This document shows, piece after piece, positions 43,815 through 53,051 of a stretch of 64,000 nt of DNA (positions are counted from its first letter, which is position 1; every line of letters begins with the position of its first letter). Origin of the DNA: Metabacillus sp. KUDC1714 (GTDB lineage: Bacteria > Bacillota > Bacilli > Bacillales > Bacillaceae); contig NZ_CP055263.1 in NCBI RefSeq assembly GCF_014217835.1, positions 3,785,501 through 3,849,500 on the forward strand, given 5' to 3'. The notes under the pieces were generated by a model that worked only from the letters and a program-made list of their open reading frames with translations, searched no databases and was not told the DNA's origin. Position numbers and translations under genes: made by a program.

Positions 43815-45038
43815 ATGATCGCTTTAAACGAACTTTCGAACCTGTCCAAAGCATGTACGTGTGGTAACCAGCATTATGAGATTACGATTGATAAAATTGT
43901 TATTAGCCATGAAGCGTTAAAGCAAGCTGTCTCTTATACAATAGACCAATCGTTTCAAAACATTGCTATTATTGCTGATCAGACAACATTTAAAGTAGCA
44001 GGAGAGAGATTGGCAAACCTGTATAAGGAAGCAAATGTAAACCATGAAGTAGTCATCATTGAAGCAAATGAAATAAATGATGTGATCGCGGATGAAGTTT
44101 CTTTAATTGAGGCAATGCTAGGAATCTCTCAGAATACAGATGTTGTCATTGCGGTAGGATCAGGAACAATACATGATATTGCTAGATTTGCAAGCTTTAA
44201 AATGGGGAAGCCTTTTATATCAGTCCCAACCGCTCCATCTGTAGATGGTTTTAATTCAATGGGGGCACCTGTTGTGATAAAAGGGGTAAAAACTACATAT
44301 CAAATGCAATCTCCAATTGCGTTATTTGCTGATATTTCCATTTTACAAGAGGCTCCGAAGGAAATGATAGCTGCAGGCTTTGGTGATATGATCGGCAAAT
44401 ATACATCACTAGCAGACTGGAAGTTTTCGCATCTTATTGCAGGTGAGTCCTATTGTCCTCTTTCTGCACAGCTAACAGAGGAAGCGTTAGAGGAATGTGT
44501 AAAGCAAGTTGATAAAATTTCCGAAGCCGACGAAGAAGGAATTAAGATCCTAATCGAAGCACTTATACAATCTGGAATGGCGATGCTTTTAGTAGGTCAT
44601 TCTTCTCCAGCTTCTGGTGGAGAACATCATTTATCCCATTATTGGGAAATGGAGTTCCTTAAACAGGGAAAAGCACAAGTACTTCATGGAGCAAAGGTTG
44701 GCGTTTCAGCACAACTTATTTTAGATTTATATAAAAAAGAGGTCCTTCAGCTAGTATCTTCTACAAAGCGTTTAGAAGAGTTAGATGTTAATACTGAGGA
44801 TAAACTTGATAATGTCATAGCAAGACAGAAAGAAGTTGTTGAAGTATTAAACTCATTACCTGACGCAAGCATATTAGCAAATTTATTACAAAAATTAGAA
44901 GGTATTGTACGTCCAACTGAACTTGGAATTAGTACTGAACTTGTACGAAACAGTTTGCATGAGGCACACCTTCTTAGAAATCGCTATACAATGCTTAAAT
45001 TTTGGAATGAGCACGTCGGGATTCATCAATATGCATAG
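43815..45038 (+). CDS. araM: sn-Glycerol-1-phosphate dehydrogenase AraM
   Basis: NAD(P)-dependent, metal-requiring dehydrogenase of the iron-alcohol-dehydrogenase fold, 407 aa, making glycerol 1-phosphate from dihydroxyacetone phosphate; also found in B. subtilis ara operons. Segments include VIAVGSGTIHDIARFAS, SVPTAPSVDGFNSMGAP, AAGFGDMIGKYTSLADWK and the metal-binding His regions SGGEHHLSHYWE and LHGAKVGVS. Ribosome binding site GGGGG precedes ATG. The next gene overlaps its last codons. Confidence 0.93.
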   Translation: MIALNELSNLSKACTCGNQHYEITIDKIVISHEALKQAVSYTIDQSFQNIAIIADQTTFKVAGERLANLYKEANVNHEVVIIEANEINDVIADEVSLIEAMLGISQNTDVVIAVGSGTIHDIARFASFKMGKPFISVPTAPSVDGFNSMGAPVVIKGVKTTYQMQSPIALFADISILQEAPKEMIAAGFGDMIGKYTSLADWKFSHLIAGESYCPLSAQLTEEALEECVKQVDKISEADEEGIKILIEALIQSGMAMLLVGHSSPASGGEHHLSHYWEMEFLKQGKAQVLHGAKVGVSAQLILDLYKKEVLQLVSSTKRLEELDVNTEDKLDNVIARQKEVVEVLNSLPDASILANLLQKLEGIVRPTELGISTELVRNSLHEAHLLRNRYTMLKFWNEHVGIHQYA

Positions 45039-45738
45039 CTTAAGAGAAACTGAGGCAGTTTTTTTTGATCTTGACGATACATTATATGATCAATTAACTC
45101 CTTTTCAATTGGCATTAGAGCATTGTCGTATCGATTTAGCAAACACTAAAGTAGAGGATGTATTCAAAAAGGTACGATATTTCAGTGATGTTCTTTGGAA
45201 AGTACATATAAGGGGAGAAATTAGTCTTGATCTCCTAAGGATCGAGAGGATCAGATGCGCTTTTAACGATTTCGGTCTTTCGTTATCAAATCAACGAGCA
45301 AGTGAAGTACAGGAACGCTATGAATTTGAGCAACAGCAAATAAACCCCTTTCCCGAAGTGCTTACAATAATAAAGGATTTACAATCAAGGAAATTAATTG
45401 TTGGTGTCTTAACGAATGGCCCTGTTCAGCACCAAATGAATAAAATCAAATCACTTCAAATTGATCAAATTATTCCACCAGAAAGGATTTTTATCTCTGA
45501 TGGAATCGGTATAGCAAAGCCTGATAAAAGGGTGTTTGAGTACGTTCAAAGACAGATAAACATAGAGTCAAATAAATGCTGTTATATTGGTGACACTTGG
45601 GAAAATGATGTTGTGCCACCAATTGAAGCAGGTTGGACTAGTATTTGGTTTAATCATCGAAAAAGGAAACCTCAATCCAACCATATTCCGCTTGAGACCA
45701 TTATGAGTTATGATAACTTTATGCTTAAGTTACCTTAA
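45031..45738 (+). CDS. HAD-family hydrolase in the araL position
   Basis: Haloacid-dehalogenase-fold phosphatase of 235 aa. Motif I is DLDDTLYD, motif II VLTNGP, motif III region AKPDKRVFEY, motif IV GDTWENDV. The chosen ATG at 45031 overlaps the araM stop, suggesting coupled translation; an open frame extends upstream but is inside araM. B. subtilis has the HAD phosphatase AraL beside AraM, but AraL belongs to a different HAD subgroup, so this is a functional analogue at best. Substrate unknown. Confidence 0.85.
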   Translation: MHSLRETEAVFFDLDDTLYDQLTPFQLALEHCRIDLANTKVEDVFKKVRYFSDVLWKVHIRGEISLDLLRIERIRCAFNDFGLSLSNQRASEVQERYEFEQQQINPFPEVLTIIKDLQSRKLIVGVLTNGPVQHQMNKIKSLQIDQIIPPERIFISDGIGIAKPDKRVFEYVQRQINIESNKCCYIGDTWENDVVPPIEAGWTSIWFNHRKRKPQSNHIPLETIMSYDNFMLKLP

Positions 45739-45802
45739 TCAATTCTTTTAAAGAGCTTTACCGTACAGGGATTATCAGGGGTAATAAATGAGTAATATAC
45801 GT

Positions 45803-45837
45803 AAAGGTCAGATTTCCATTGAGAAAACTGGCCTTTT
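45803..45837 (+). terminator. Intrinsic terminator after the HAD gene
   Basis: 9-bp stem AAAGGTCAG / CTGGCCTTT (45803-45811 and 45828-45836) with inner TTT/AAA pairs, followed by TT. Confidence 0.85.
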
Positions 45838-45941
45838 TATTTGCTTAATTTTATTTAACTAAGATAAAACTATAATTCACTCTTACTTTAACTTTACCGG
45901 TAACCATTAGAAAATAAGGAAAAATAAAACATAATTTCAAT

Positions 45942-45957
45942 AAATGTACGTACATAT
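45942..45957 (+). promoter_or_regulatory. AraR-like operator 1 of abnEFJ
   Basis: AAATGTACGTACATAT contains the perfect palindrome ATGTACGTACAT (45944-45955). It lies 64 bases (about six helical turns) upstream of a second operator. Confidence 0.75.
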
Positions 45958-46002
45958 AAAATGGTTTCGGATTTAACATGTACTACTTTTCTTAAAAAAT
46001 GA

Positions 46003-46053
46003 TTGACATGTACGAACAGGTATAATACTATTATCATAGAGAAGCGCTTACAT
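46003..46053 (+). promoter_or_regulatory. abnE promoter with AraR-like operator 2 and cre site
   Basis: TTGACA at 46003-46008, 17-base spacer, TACTAT at 46026-46031. ACATGTACGAACAGGT (46006-46021) matches an AraR palindrome at 13 of 16 positions and overlaps the -35. GAAGCGCTTACA at 46041-46052, with core AAGCGCTT, is a good cre half plus core just after the expected start point, so CcpA would block transcription. Confidence 0.75.
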
Positions 46054-46143
46054 GACGAAACATTAAATAAAGGTAGTTTTGTCGAATAAACAACAATTGT
46101 TAAGTAAGTAGCCCTTCTATCAAACAGTTTTGGGGGGATTAAA

Positions 46144-47508
46144 TTGTTTAAAAAGTCAAAAAAGAAACTTAGCAGAATGATGTTAATGGCTATGTTGGTT
46201 GTAGTTATTACTGGTGCACTAAGTGCATGTAGCAGTGGTAGTTCAGGTGGTAGCGAAGATGGGAATGTTAATCTTACATTTATGTTTAGTGGACAACCTC
46301 AAGAACAAACAGCTTACAAAAATGTTGTGAAAAAATTTGAAGAGGCACATCCAGATGTGAAAGTAAAAACAGTTGTAACAGCTGGTGATCAATATGATAC
46401 TAAATTACAGGCAGCAATTGCTGGGAAAAGTGTTCCGGATGTATTCTTCTATAATCCTGGTAATCTAAAAGCGTATGTTAATTCAGGTGTTTTAATGGAT
46501 ATTACTGATTTAGTTGAAAATGCTGAAGGTGCTGACTTAACAAAAATTTGGGAATCAGGTGTTAATAAATACCGATATGACGGCGAAGTTGCTGGACAAG
46601 GTGCGATTTACGGTTTACCAAAAGATTTAGGGCCTTTCGCATTTGGTTATAACAAGACTATGTTTGAAGAAGCTGGTATTCCATTACCAGATCCAGACAA
46701 GCCTTATACTTTAGAAGAATTTTTAGAAGTAAATAAACAGTTAACGAAGGATAAAGATGGCGACGGCAAACTAGATCAATGGGGAACAGGACTTAATGTT
46801 AACTGGTCATTACAACCATTTGTTTGGAGTAATGGTGCAGATTGGTTAGATGAAACACATACAAAAGTTACGGTTGATGATCCAAAATTTATTGAGGCGT
46901 TACAATACTTTGCTGATTTGCAAAACGTTCATAAAGTAACTCCTTCCATTGCAGAAGGTCAAACACTTGATACGTACCAAAGATGGATGCAAGGTCAAAT
47001 TGGTTTCTTCCCAGTTGGTCCTTGGGATATGGGAGCTTACAAAGATTTAAAATTTGAATATGATTTATTACCATGGCCAGTTGGTTCTACAGGTGAAACA
47101 CAAGCTTGGATTGGTTCATTAGGTATTGGTGTATCTAGTAAAACGAAACATGCGGAACTTGCAGCAGAACTTGCCTTATATTTATCATCTGATGAAGAGG
47201 GACAACAAGCATTAGTTGATCAACAAGTTCAATTACCTAATAATACGGATGTTGCAGAAAAATGGGCTGCAGATACATCAATCAAACCAGCAAATAAACA
47301 AGAATTCTTAGATATCATTGGTGAACATGGTCGCGATTTACCGACAAACTTTACGTATACTGGCGAGTGGTATGATGAATTCTTTAAAAATATCCAACCA
47401 GTTATAGATGGTAAGAAGACTGCTGAGGAATATGTAAAAGAAGCACAACCTAAAATGCAAGAATTATTAGATAAAGCAATTAAGCAAGAAGAGCAAGCAA
47501 AGAAATAA
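46144..47508 (+). CDS. abnE: Arabino-oligosaccharide ABC transporter binding lipoprotein (AbnE/AraN type)
   Basis: CUT1 solute-binding lipoprotein, 454 aa, starting at a TTG (46144) with GGGGGGA 5 bases upstream. A basic N-terminus, a hydrophobic core and lipobox LSAC with Cys29 give a signal for lipidation. The mature domain has [38 protein letters not shown] and FPVGPWDMG. It heads an AraR/CcpA-controlled operon with two permeases, matching Geobacillus AbnEFJ. The substrate (arabinan fragments) is inferred from position. Confidence 0.87.
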   Translation: MFKKSKKKLSRMMLMAMLVVVITGALSACSSGSSGGSEDGNVNLTFMFSGQPQEQTAYKNVVKKFEEAHPDVKVKTVVTAGDQYDTKLQAAIAGKSVPDVFFYNPGNLKAYVNSGVLMDITDLVENAEGADLTKIWESGVNKYRYDGEVAGQGAIYGLPKDLGPFAFGYNKTMFEEAGIPLPDPDKPYTLEEFLEVNKQLTKDKDGDGKLDQWGTGLNVNWSLQPFVWSNGADWLDETHTKVTVDDPKFIEALQYFADLQNVHKVTPSIAEGQTLDTYQRWMQGQIGFFPVGPWDMGAYKDLKFEYDLLPWPVGSTGETQAWIGSLGIGVSSKTKHAELAAELALYLSSDEEGQQALVDQQVQLPNNTDVAEKWAADTSIKPANKQEFLDIIGEHGRDLPTNFTYTGEWYDEFFKNIQPVIDGKKTAEEYVKEAQPKMQELLDKAIKQEEQAKK

Positions 47509-47536
47509 GACTAAAATAAATCAGACAATTCCAAGT

Positions 47537-47561
47537 GGTGCTAGAGAAATAGGCTAGCACC
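47537..47561 (+). other. Stem-loop between abnE and abnF
   Basis: 8-bp stem GGTGCTAG / CTAGCACC (47537-47544 and 47554-47561) with a 9-nt loop and no T tail. It probably protects the abnE message from 3' decay and allows more binding protein than permease. Confidence 0.6.
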
Positions 47562-47636
47562 CTATTAACTTAATAAACTCTCTAATGGTAGATTAAGGTT
47601 TATCATGTAACCTTTTAAGAGAAATGGGGAGAAAAG

Positions 47637-48527
47637 ATGAAAACTACTTCTAAGCTTTATCAAAGCGAAAGACGAAATGCTTACTTATTTGTCGCTGCAC
47701 CTGTCATAGGATTTTTAATATTTACATTAGCTCCAACGCTATACTCTCTTTATGGGTCATTTACAAACTGGAATGGTTTAGGGCAAATGAATTTTATCGG
47801 TATACAAAACTATATCGACTTATTAACAGATGAATCTTTCCATAAAACAATGTATAACACATTGTTTATGATGTTAGGCATTCCGATTGGATTAGTATTG
47901 GCACTTTTGCTTGCGCTAGGGTTAAATAGAGCGATCATTGGAACCCAAGTATTTAGAGTCCTTTACTATGTTCCTGTAATCTCATCTTTAGCTGCGATAT
48001 CGATTCTATGGCAGTGGGCTTACAATGGAGATTATGGATTAGTTAACCAGTTTTTAGGAATCTTTGGTATAGACGGTCCAAGCTGGTTAATGAATAAGGA
48101 TACAGTAAAACCTGCGTTAATCCTTATGACGGTTTGGAAGGGCTTAGGATATAGCATGCTTTTATATTTAGCAGCTCTGCAAAGTGTACCGAAAACATAC
48201 TACGAAGCAGCAAGGCTAGATGGAGCAAATGCTTTTCAAGTCTTCAAAAATATTACATTGCCAATGGTTAAACCAGTTACATTTTTCATCGTTGTAACAT
48301 CGATAATTGGTGGTGCGCAAATCTTTACAGAAATCAATGTCATGACACCAACAGGTGGTCCGGAATATTCATCAGCAACTGTTGTATTTTATATTTGGCA
48401 GAAGGCTTTTGGAAACTTTGAAATGGGTTATGGTTCTGCAATGGCTGTCGTACTAGGTCTTTTTATTTTTGCATTCACTTACATTCAATTTAAAGTGAAT
48501 GAAAAGTCATCATATGATCTTGATTAA
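47637..48527 (+). CDS. abnF: ABC transporter permease (AbnF, AraP/MalF type)
   Basis: CUT1 membrane subunit, 296 aa, six hydrophobic segments. EAA loop YEAARLDGANAFQVFKNITLP near residue 190. AATGGGGAG precedes ATG. It lies between the binding protein and the second permease in the abn operon. It resembles the permease at 125-1003, suggesting a shared transporter subfamily. It depends on an ATPase encoded elsewhere. Confidence 0.88.
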   Translation: MKTTSKLYQSERRNAYLFVAAPVIGFLIFTLAPTLYSLYGSFTNWNGLGQMNFIGIQNYIDLLTDESFHKTMYNTLFMMLGIPIGLVLALLLALGLNRAIIGTQVFRVLYYVPVISSLAAISILWQWAYNGDYGLVNQFLGIFGIDGPSWLMNKDTVKPALILMTVWKGLGYSMLLYLAALQSVPKTYYEAARLDGANAFQVFKNITLPMVKPVTFFIVVTSIIGGAQIFTEINVMTPTGGPEYSSATVVFYIWQKAFGNFEMGYGSAMAVVLGLFIFAFTYIQFKVNEKSSYDLD

Positions 48528-48563
48528 TTTTTGTTATGCTCAGCTTAGAAAGGAGTGGAAGTA

Positions 48564-49451
48564 ATGGAGGTTGTTTTAGAAAAAAAAGCAGAGACTAAGG
48601 TGAAATATAGATCAGAAAAGCAAAACAAGAAAATAACAAATATCATTATTTTCATCTTATTATCAATCGGGGCTATTTTTATGGTGGCACCACTTTTGTG
48701 GATGGTTTCTACATCCTTTAAAGATATTCAAGAAGTGTATGCACTTCCTCCTATATGGATTCCTGAGTCATTTGATTTTATTAAATACAAGGAAATCTGG
48801 GAAAAGGGTCCACTATTAAACGGGATTTTTAATAGTTTAATCGTCGCAGTTTCCGTAACAGTTATTGGAACATTTACTTCTGCTTTAGCAGCATTTGCTT
48901 TTGGGAAAATGAATTTCCCATATAAAAATCAATTGTTCCTATTATTATTAACGGCAATGATGATTCCATATCCAGTTGTGATGATTCCACAATTTATGAT
49001 TTTCTCACAAATTGGTTGGGTTGATACGTTATTACCATTAATTGTTCCTGGCTTGTTTGGAAACATTATCATGATTTTCTTCCTAAGACAATATTTATCG
49101 AGTGTTCCAAACTCAATTATTGAAGCAGCGAAAATCGATGGTTGTTCTTACTTTAAAATATTCTATAAAATTATCTTTCCGTTAGTTAGACCAGCAGTTG
49201 CTGCACAGTTAATTTTATGGTTTATGGCTATTTGGAATGATTATCTTGGGCCGATTTTATACTTGAATTCTCCTGAGAAACAAACATTACAACTTGTTAT
49301 CGCAAATTTTAACTCAACTTATGCGATTCAAAGTGATTATCCATTAATCATGGCTGCATCTGTAGTATCTTTGCTACCAATGTTAATTGTATTTATTATC
49401 TTCCAGAAGCAGATTATCGAATCTGTTGCAATCTCAGGGGTTAAGGGATAA
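48564..49451 (+). CDS. abnJ: ABC transporter permease (AbnJ, AraQ/MalG type)
   Basis: CUT1 membrane subunit of 295 aa from ATG 48564 (AAAGGAG 8 bases upstream; a GTG at 48555 overlaps that site). EAA loop EAAKIDGCSYFKIFYKIIFP and C-terminal SGVKG are typical. It pairs with AbnF to form the channel. It is followed by an AraR-like site and then a very long terminator hairpin. Confidence 0.88.
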   Translation: MEVVLEKKAETKVKYRSEKQNKKITNIIIFILLSIGAIFMVAPLLWMVSTSFKDIQEVYALPPIWIPESFDFIKYKEIWEKGPLLNGIFNSLIVAVSVTVIGTFTSALAAFAFGKMNFPYKNQLFLLLLTAMMIPYPVVMIPQFMIFSQIGWVDTLLPLIVPGLFGNIIMIFFLRQYLSSVPNSIIEAAKIDGCSYFKIFYKIIFPLVRPAVAAQLILWFMAIWNDYLGPILYLNSPEKQTLQLVIANFNSTYAIQSDYPLIMAASVVSLLPMLIVFIIFQKQIIESVAISGVKG

Positions 49452-49466
49452 AGGTATAAACAATGT

Positions 49467-49482
49467 AGTTATACGTACTACT
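49467..49482. promoter_or_regulatory. AraR-like site downstream of abnJ
   Basis: AGTTATACGTACTACT matches the AraR palindrome at 12 of 16 positions. It lies between abnJ and its terminator, not at an obvious promoter, so it may be an auxiliary site or chance. Confidence 0.35.
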
Positions 49483-49536
49483 TTCAACTCTGTAAATTTA
49501 GAATGAATAGTCGGAATATTAAACAAACTAAAAGTC

Positions 49537-49630
49537 AGTGGCGGTGTTAACGGGTAAACTAGCTAGCCTAATCTGCTTATAAAGCTAGACTAGATTAGGC
49601 TAGCTAGTTTACCAACTCCTGCCACTTTTT
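49537..49630 (+). terminator. Very long terminator hairpin after abnJ
   Basis: The inner stem is a perfect 22 bp (49553-49574 with 49592-49613, 17-nt loop). An outer AGTGGC/GCCACT pair (49537-49542 and 49621-49626) leads into TTTTTCTTT. It separates the abn operon from the GH43 gene. Confidence 0.9.
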
Positions 49631-49726
49631 CTTTGTTGAAAGTAATCACTGATATGATTTGATTCGCCGGAAGGAACCATAAATAACAAGTAAGAAAAAT
49701 AAAACTATTTTTTGAGGAGTGTCATT

Positions 49727-50704
49727 ATGACTGAATTTAATGTAAATAATCCACTTATTGAACAACGTGCAGATCCTTGGATTTATAAGCATACTGATGG
49801 ATATTATTATTTTACTGCTTCTGTTCCTGAATATGATAGAATCGAGCTTCGTCGAGCATCAACTATCCAAGGTTTAACAGATGCTGATGCAAAAACGATT
49901 TGGGTGAGGCATGAAACAGGTTTAATGAGTGCAAATATATGGGCACCTGAAATTCATTTTATTGATGGAAAATGGTACGTCTATTTTGCAGCGGCAAGAA
50001 CATCTGAAACAAAAGACGGATTATTTGATCACCGTATGTTTGTGCTTGAAAATTCATCCGCTAATCCTTTAGAGGGGGACTGGATTGAAAAAGGCCAAGT
50101 GAAAACGAAATGGGAATCATTTGCTTTAGATGCAACAACCTTTGAGCATAAAGGGATTAGATATTACGTTTGGGCACAGAAGGATCCAGAAATAGTAGGG
50201 AATTCCAACCTGTATATCGCTGAAATGGAAAATCCATGGACACTTAAAGGTGAGCAAGTATGTATTACAACACCAGAATATGAGTGGGAAAAGATCGGCT
50301 TTTTAGTGAATGAGGGTGCAGCTGTTTTAAAGCGTAATGGGAGAATTTTCATTTCATTTTCAGCAAGTGCAACTGACTTCAATTATTGTATGGGACTCTT
50401 AACTGCTGATGAAGACAGTAATTTATTAGATCCGAGATCCTGGAATAAATCCACTGACCCTGTATTTACAACGAATGAGGAAACAGGTCAATATGGACCA
50501 GGTCATAACAGTTTCACTGTATCTGAAGATGGGTCACAAGATATTATTGTTTATCATGCACGTAATTACAAAGAAATTGAGGGTGATCCATTGTATGATC
50601 CTAACCGACATACACGTGTTCAAGCCATTGTATGGAACGAAGATGGAACACCTAATTTTGGCGTACCGGTTCCAGATACGAAACCTGTTTTAAATAGTAA
50701 ATAA
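49727..50704 (+). CDS. Glycoside hydrolase family 43, exo-alpha-L-arabinofuranosidase type
   Basis: Five-bladed beta-propeller GH43 enzyme, 325 aa, no signal peptide, so cytosolic. The inverting catalytic triad is visible: base Asp16 (QRADPWIY), pKa-tuning Asp135 (ALDATTF) and acid Glu196 (VNEGAAV). The N-terminus NPLIEQRADPWIYKHTDGYY resembles exo-1,5-alpha-L-arabinofuranosidases of the Streptomyces Araf43A group. ATG at 49727 has GAGGAG 7 bases upstream. It likely trims imported arabino-oligosaccharides to L-arabinose. Exact linkage preference cannot be read from the sequence. Confidence 0.88.
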   Translation: MTEFNVNNPLIEQRADPWIYKHTDGYYYFTASVPEYDRIELRRASTIQGLTDADAKTIWVRHETGLMSANIWAPEIHFIDGKWYVYFAAARTSETKDGLFDHRMFVLENSSANPLEGDWIEKGQVKTKWESFALDATTFEHKGIRYYVWAQKDPEIVGNSNLYIAEMENPWTLKGEQVCITTPEYEWEKIGFLVNEGAAVLKRNGRIFISFSASATDFNYCMGLLTADEDSNLLDPRSWNKSTDPVFTTNEETGQYGPGHNSFTVSEDGSQDIIVYHARNYKEIEGDPLYDPNRHTRVQAIVWNEDGTPNFGVPVPDTKPVLNSK

Positions 50705-50711
50705 TCATTTT

Positions 50712-50743
50712 AAGGCTGATTAGTGATTGTCAGCCTTTTTTTT
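50712..50743 (+). terminator. Intrinsic terminator between the two GH43 genes
   Basis: 8-bp stem AAGGCTGA / TCAGCCTT (50712-50719 and 50730-50737), 10-nt loop, then a run of T. Confidence 0.87.
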
Positions 50744-50773
50744 AACATTAAAAATAGTTTAAGGGTGGGGACT

Positions 50774-52258
50774 TTGTTAAATAAAAAAATAATGATATTG
50801 CTTTCTTCAATTATACTCTTACTTCTTTCAGCTTTTGCAATAATGTTCTATTTTAACAACGATCAAAAGCCAAAGACACTTCAGGCATCACAATATCCTT
50901 CTCCTCCTGCAGAAACACCGATTGAAAAAGTTACTACTGAAATCATTCATGATGAATCAAAATGGACAACAAATAATACCCATGATGCTGAAATCATAAA
51001 GGTTGATGATTGGTATTACACCTTTTCAACCGATTATAAAGTAGCTGGTACACCTCTGCCAGGTATTCAAATCAGAAAATCCAAGGATATGATTAATTGG
51101 ACGTTTGTGGGACGAGTGTTTGATAACGTGACAGCAGAAGCTAAAATTTGGACAAATGGTGGATCTACCTACTGGGCCCCAGATGTAGTAGAAATCAATG
51201 GTATCTTTTATTTATACTACTCAGTTTCTGAACTAGGTACAAGAAACTCTTATATTGGATTAGCGACAAGTACATCGATTGAAGGGCCATGGGATAATCA
51301 AGGATCTGTTATTAAGACAAAAGAAGGCGATACGTTCACCGTTAATGCCATCGATCCTGGAATTATCATCGATAAGGACGGTAGGTCTTGGATGGCTTAT
51401 GGTTCTTATTTTGGTGGAATTTTTATAACAGAGCTCGATAAAGCGACAGGTAAGCTGAAAAATACTGATGAAGAAGGAACACTCATCGCACAAAGACAAA
51501 ATAATGATTATGCGATTGAAGGACCAGCAATTATGTATAATCCAGATACAGACATGTATTATTTAACTGTTTCTTATGGTTGGCTTGAAGATACATATAA
51601 TGTTAGAGTAGCAAGATCTGAAAGTATACAAGGGCCATATTTAGATTATAACGGTAAAAATATGATTGATATCTCAGATGGATCTTTTGACACTGGAACT
51701 AAACTTGTCAGTTCATATGCTTTTAATAATGACAGTGGTTGGTTAGGAACAGGTCATAACGGATTGCTGCAAGAAGGTGATGACTACTATTTAACACATA
51801 ATGCTAGAGTTGGGGAGGATCTATATTGGTCACATCTCCACGTTAGAGAAATTATCTGGACGGAGGATGGTTGGCCTGTTGTCTCACCTGAGCGTTATGC
51901 TGGAAAAATGAAAAAACCTATTGAATCAATAAAGACAGAGAATATTGTAGGGCAATGGGAGCAAATTGTCTTAAGTAGGATTGATGATAGTAAGGCTACT
52001 TCTACCACTCTTCATCTATATGAAAATGGAAAAATTGATGATGAAAATGGAGAAGATTATTGGGAATTAAAAGGTGATTCTTTAAAGCTCTATTGGTATG
52101 AACCAGGTGGTGCACCAAACGATTATTGGATTGACACAGTAACTGTTTTACCACAATGGGATTGGGAAAATTGGCAACCAACTCTTGTATTTACTGGATT
52201 AAGTCAAGATGGGACCGCGGTATGGGGTAAACAACTACCTTTAGAGGATAAAGAGTAA
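50774..52258 (+). CDS. Secreted or membrane-anchored GH43 endo-arabinanase (Abn2-like)
   Basis: 494 aa from a TTG at 50774 (GGGTGGGG just upstream). A hydrophobic N-terminal stretch (residues about 6-24) acts as signal peptide or anchor, followed by a Pro-rich linker. The GH43 triad is Asp71 (THDAEII), Asp194 (NAIDPGI) and Glu249 (IEGPAIM). After about residue 380 comes a small beta-rich C-terminal domain ending in WENWQPTLVFTGLSQDGTAVWG (split), as in B. subtilis Abn2 (YxiA). It should cut 1,5-alpha-L-arabinan outside the cell. A cytosolic paralogue lies at 59717-61036. Confidence 0.88.
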   Translation: MLNKKIMILLSSIILLLLSAFAIMFYFNNDQKPKTLQASQYPSPPAETPIEKVTTEIIHDESKWTTNNTHDAEIIKVDDWYYTFSTDYKVAGTPLPGIQIRKSKDMINWTFVGRVFDNVTAEAKIWTNGGSTYWAPDVVEINGIFYLYYSVSELGTRNSYIGLATSTSIEGPWDNQGSVIKTKEGDTFTVNAIDPGIIIDKDGRSWMAYGSYFGGIFITELDKATGKLKNTDEEGTLIAQRQNNDYAIEGPAIMYNPDTDMYYLTVSYGWLEDTYNVRVARSESIQGPYLDYNGKNMIDISDGSFDTGTKLVSSYAFNNDSGWLGTGHNGLLQEGDDYYLTHNARVGEDLYWSHLHVREIIWTEDGWPVVSPERYAGKMKKPIESIKTENIVGQWEQIVLSRIDDSKATSTTLHLYENGKIDDENGEDYWELKGDSLKLYWYEPGGAPNDYWIDTVTVLPQWDWENWQPTLVFTGLSQDGTAVWGKQLPLEDKE

Positions 52259-52361
52259 GTTTGTCATGCTTTAAAGCATATGATTCTATGCTTATTTATC
52301 AGTCCTTTAAAAATAAATGAAGTACATATGTACTAGTAAAAAGAGACTCTTGAATTGTATA

Positions 52362-52407
52362 TGCCATATAAAAAACCTCAAGTCCGATTGAGGTTTTTTA
52401 TATGGCA
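52362..52407 (+). terminator. Intrinsic terminator after the secreted GH43 gene
   Basis: Perfect 20-bp stem (52362-52381 with 52388-52407) with a 6-nt loop; the right arm contains TTTTTT. Symmetrical A and T runs mean it could work in both directions. Confidence 0.9.
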
Positions 52408-52471
52408 TTAAGGTTAGCTGAATGCGTTAATTATATAATACAGGTTTTAGCTTGAAAGTCCCAGTCTGTTA

Positions 52472-52569
52472 ACATATACGGATAAGTTGATTTCATTTAT
52501 CAGAAAAATAAAAAAATAATTATTGAAAAAAGCAAAGTAATTATTTACAATAAACTTATACGGATGAAT
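52472..52569 (+). promoter_or_regulatory. Pair of AraR-like operators upstream of the second importer
   Basis: ACATATACGGATAAGT (52472-52487, 12 of 16) and ACTTATACGGATGAAT (52554-52569, 11 of 16) share TATACGGAT and start 82 bases apart, about eight helical turns. The pair resembles looping operator pairs of AraR. A TATAAT lies at 52589-52594, but a matching -35 is unclear. Confidence 0.5.
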
Positions 52570-52701
52570 TGAGGCGGATGTTACCTTTTATAATATACAT
52601 TCGTACAACATCTGATACGAGTTAAAAAATAGTAATATTATCTATTAGTTTAGTAGCAAGACTAACTACTTAATACAAACTATATTAATAAATAGCTAGT
52701 T

Positions 52702-52715
52702 TGTAAGCGTTAACA
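52702..52715 (+). promoter_or_regulatory. CcpA cre site
   Basis: TGTAAGCGTTAACA matches the cre consensus TGWAANCGNTNWCA at all 14 positions. It lies about 110 bases after TATAAT 52589-52594, so it would act as a downstream block. Confidence 0.8.
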
Positions 52716-53051
52716 AGAGTGGAGTGTGCTAATGTTAATTTTTTAAGTTGTTAGTACAATATATTGATTAACTATTTTGAAGGAGGGGAGCATAATAAAC
52801 TGGTTATTACATTCCTTTTAATGCTGTTCATGAATTAAATAGAACATCAACATCAAATGAACTCCCAAAAAGCAATATTGATTTAATCATCTCGTCAACG
52901 ATTTGATTCACTTATTCTTTAAGTCTTCTTTAAAACCTACATCTATCAAATTTCACCATGGACTCAACAAAAATAAAAAATATGATGAACGATCACAGGT
53001 AATTTTTTGTCTGAAGTTATATTTGAAAAAGTAAAGTAGGGGGAAATTACA

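Larger units (their letters stand above)
52259..53051. other. Long regulatory gap before the second importer
   Basis: 793 bases without a supported gene. It holds a 14-base palindrome AGTACATATGTACT (52321-52334), a strong terminator, two AraR-like sites and a perfect cre site, listed separately. The last 330 bases show no recognisable gene and may be a long leader. Confidence 0.6.

Noticed and set aside
44905..45030. Upstream in-frame extension of the HAD hydrolase gene
   Set aside because: It lies inside araM and codes for residues that look like shadow translation; the HAD motif I begins soon after the ATG at 45031.
52596..52611. CGTACAA-containing sequence as a third AraR operator before the second importer
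   Set aside because: Only about 9 of 16 positions match, with one good half-site.
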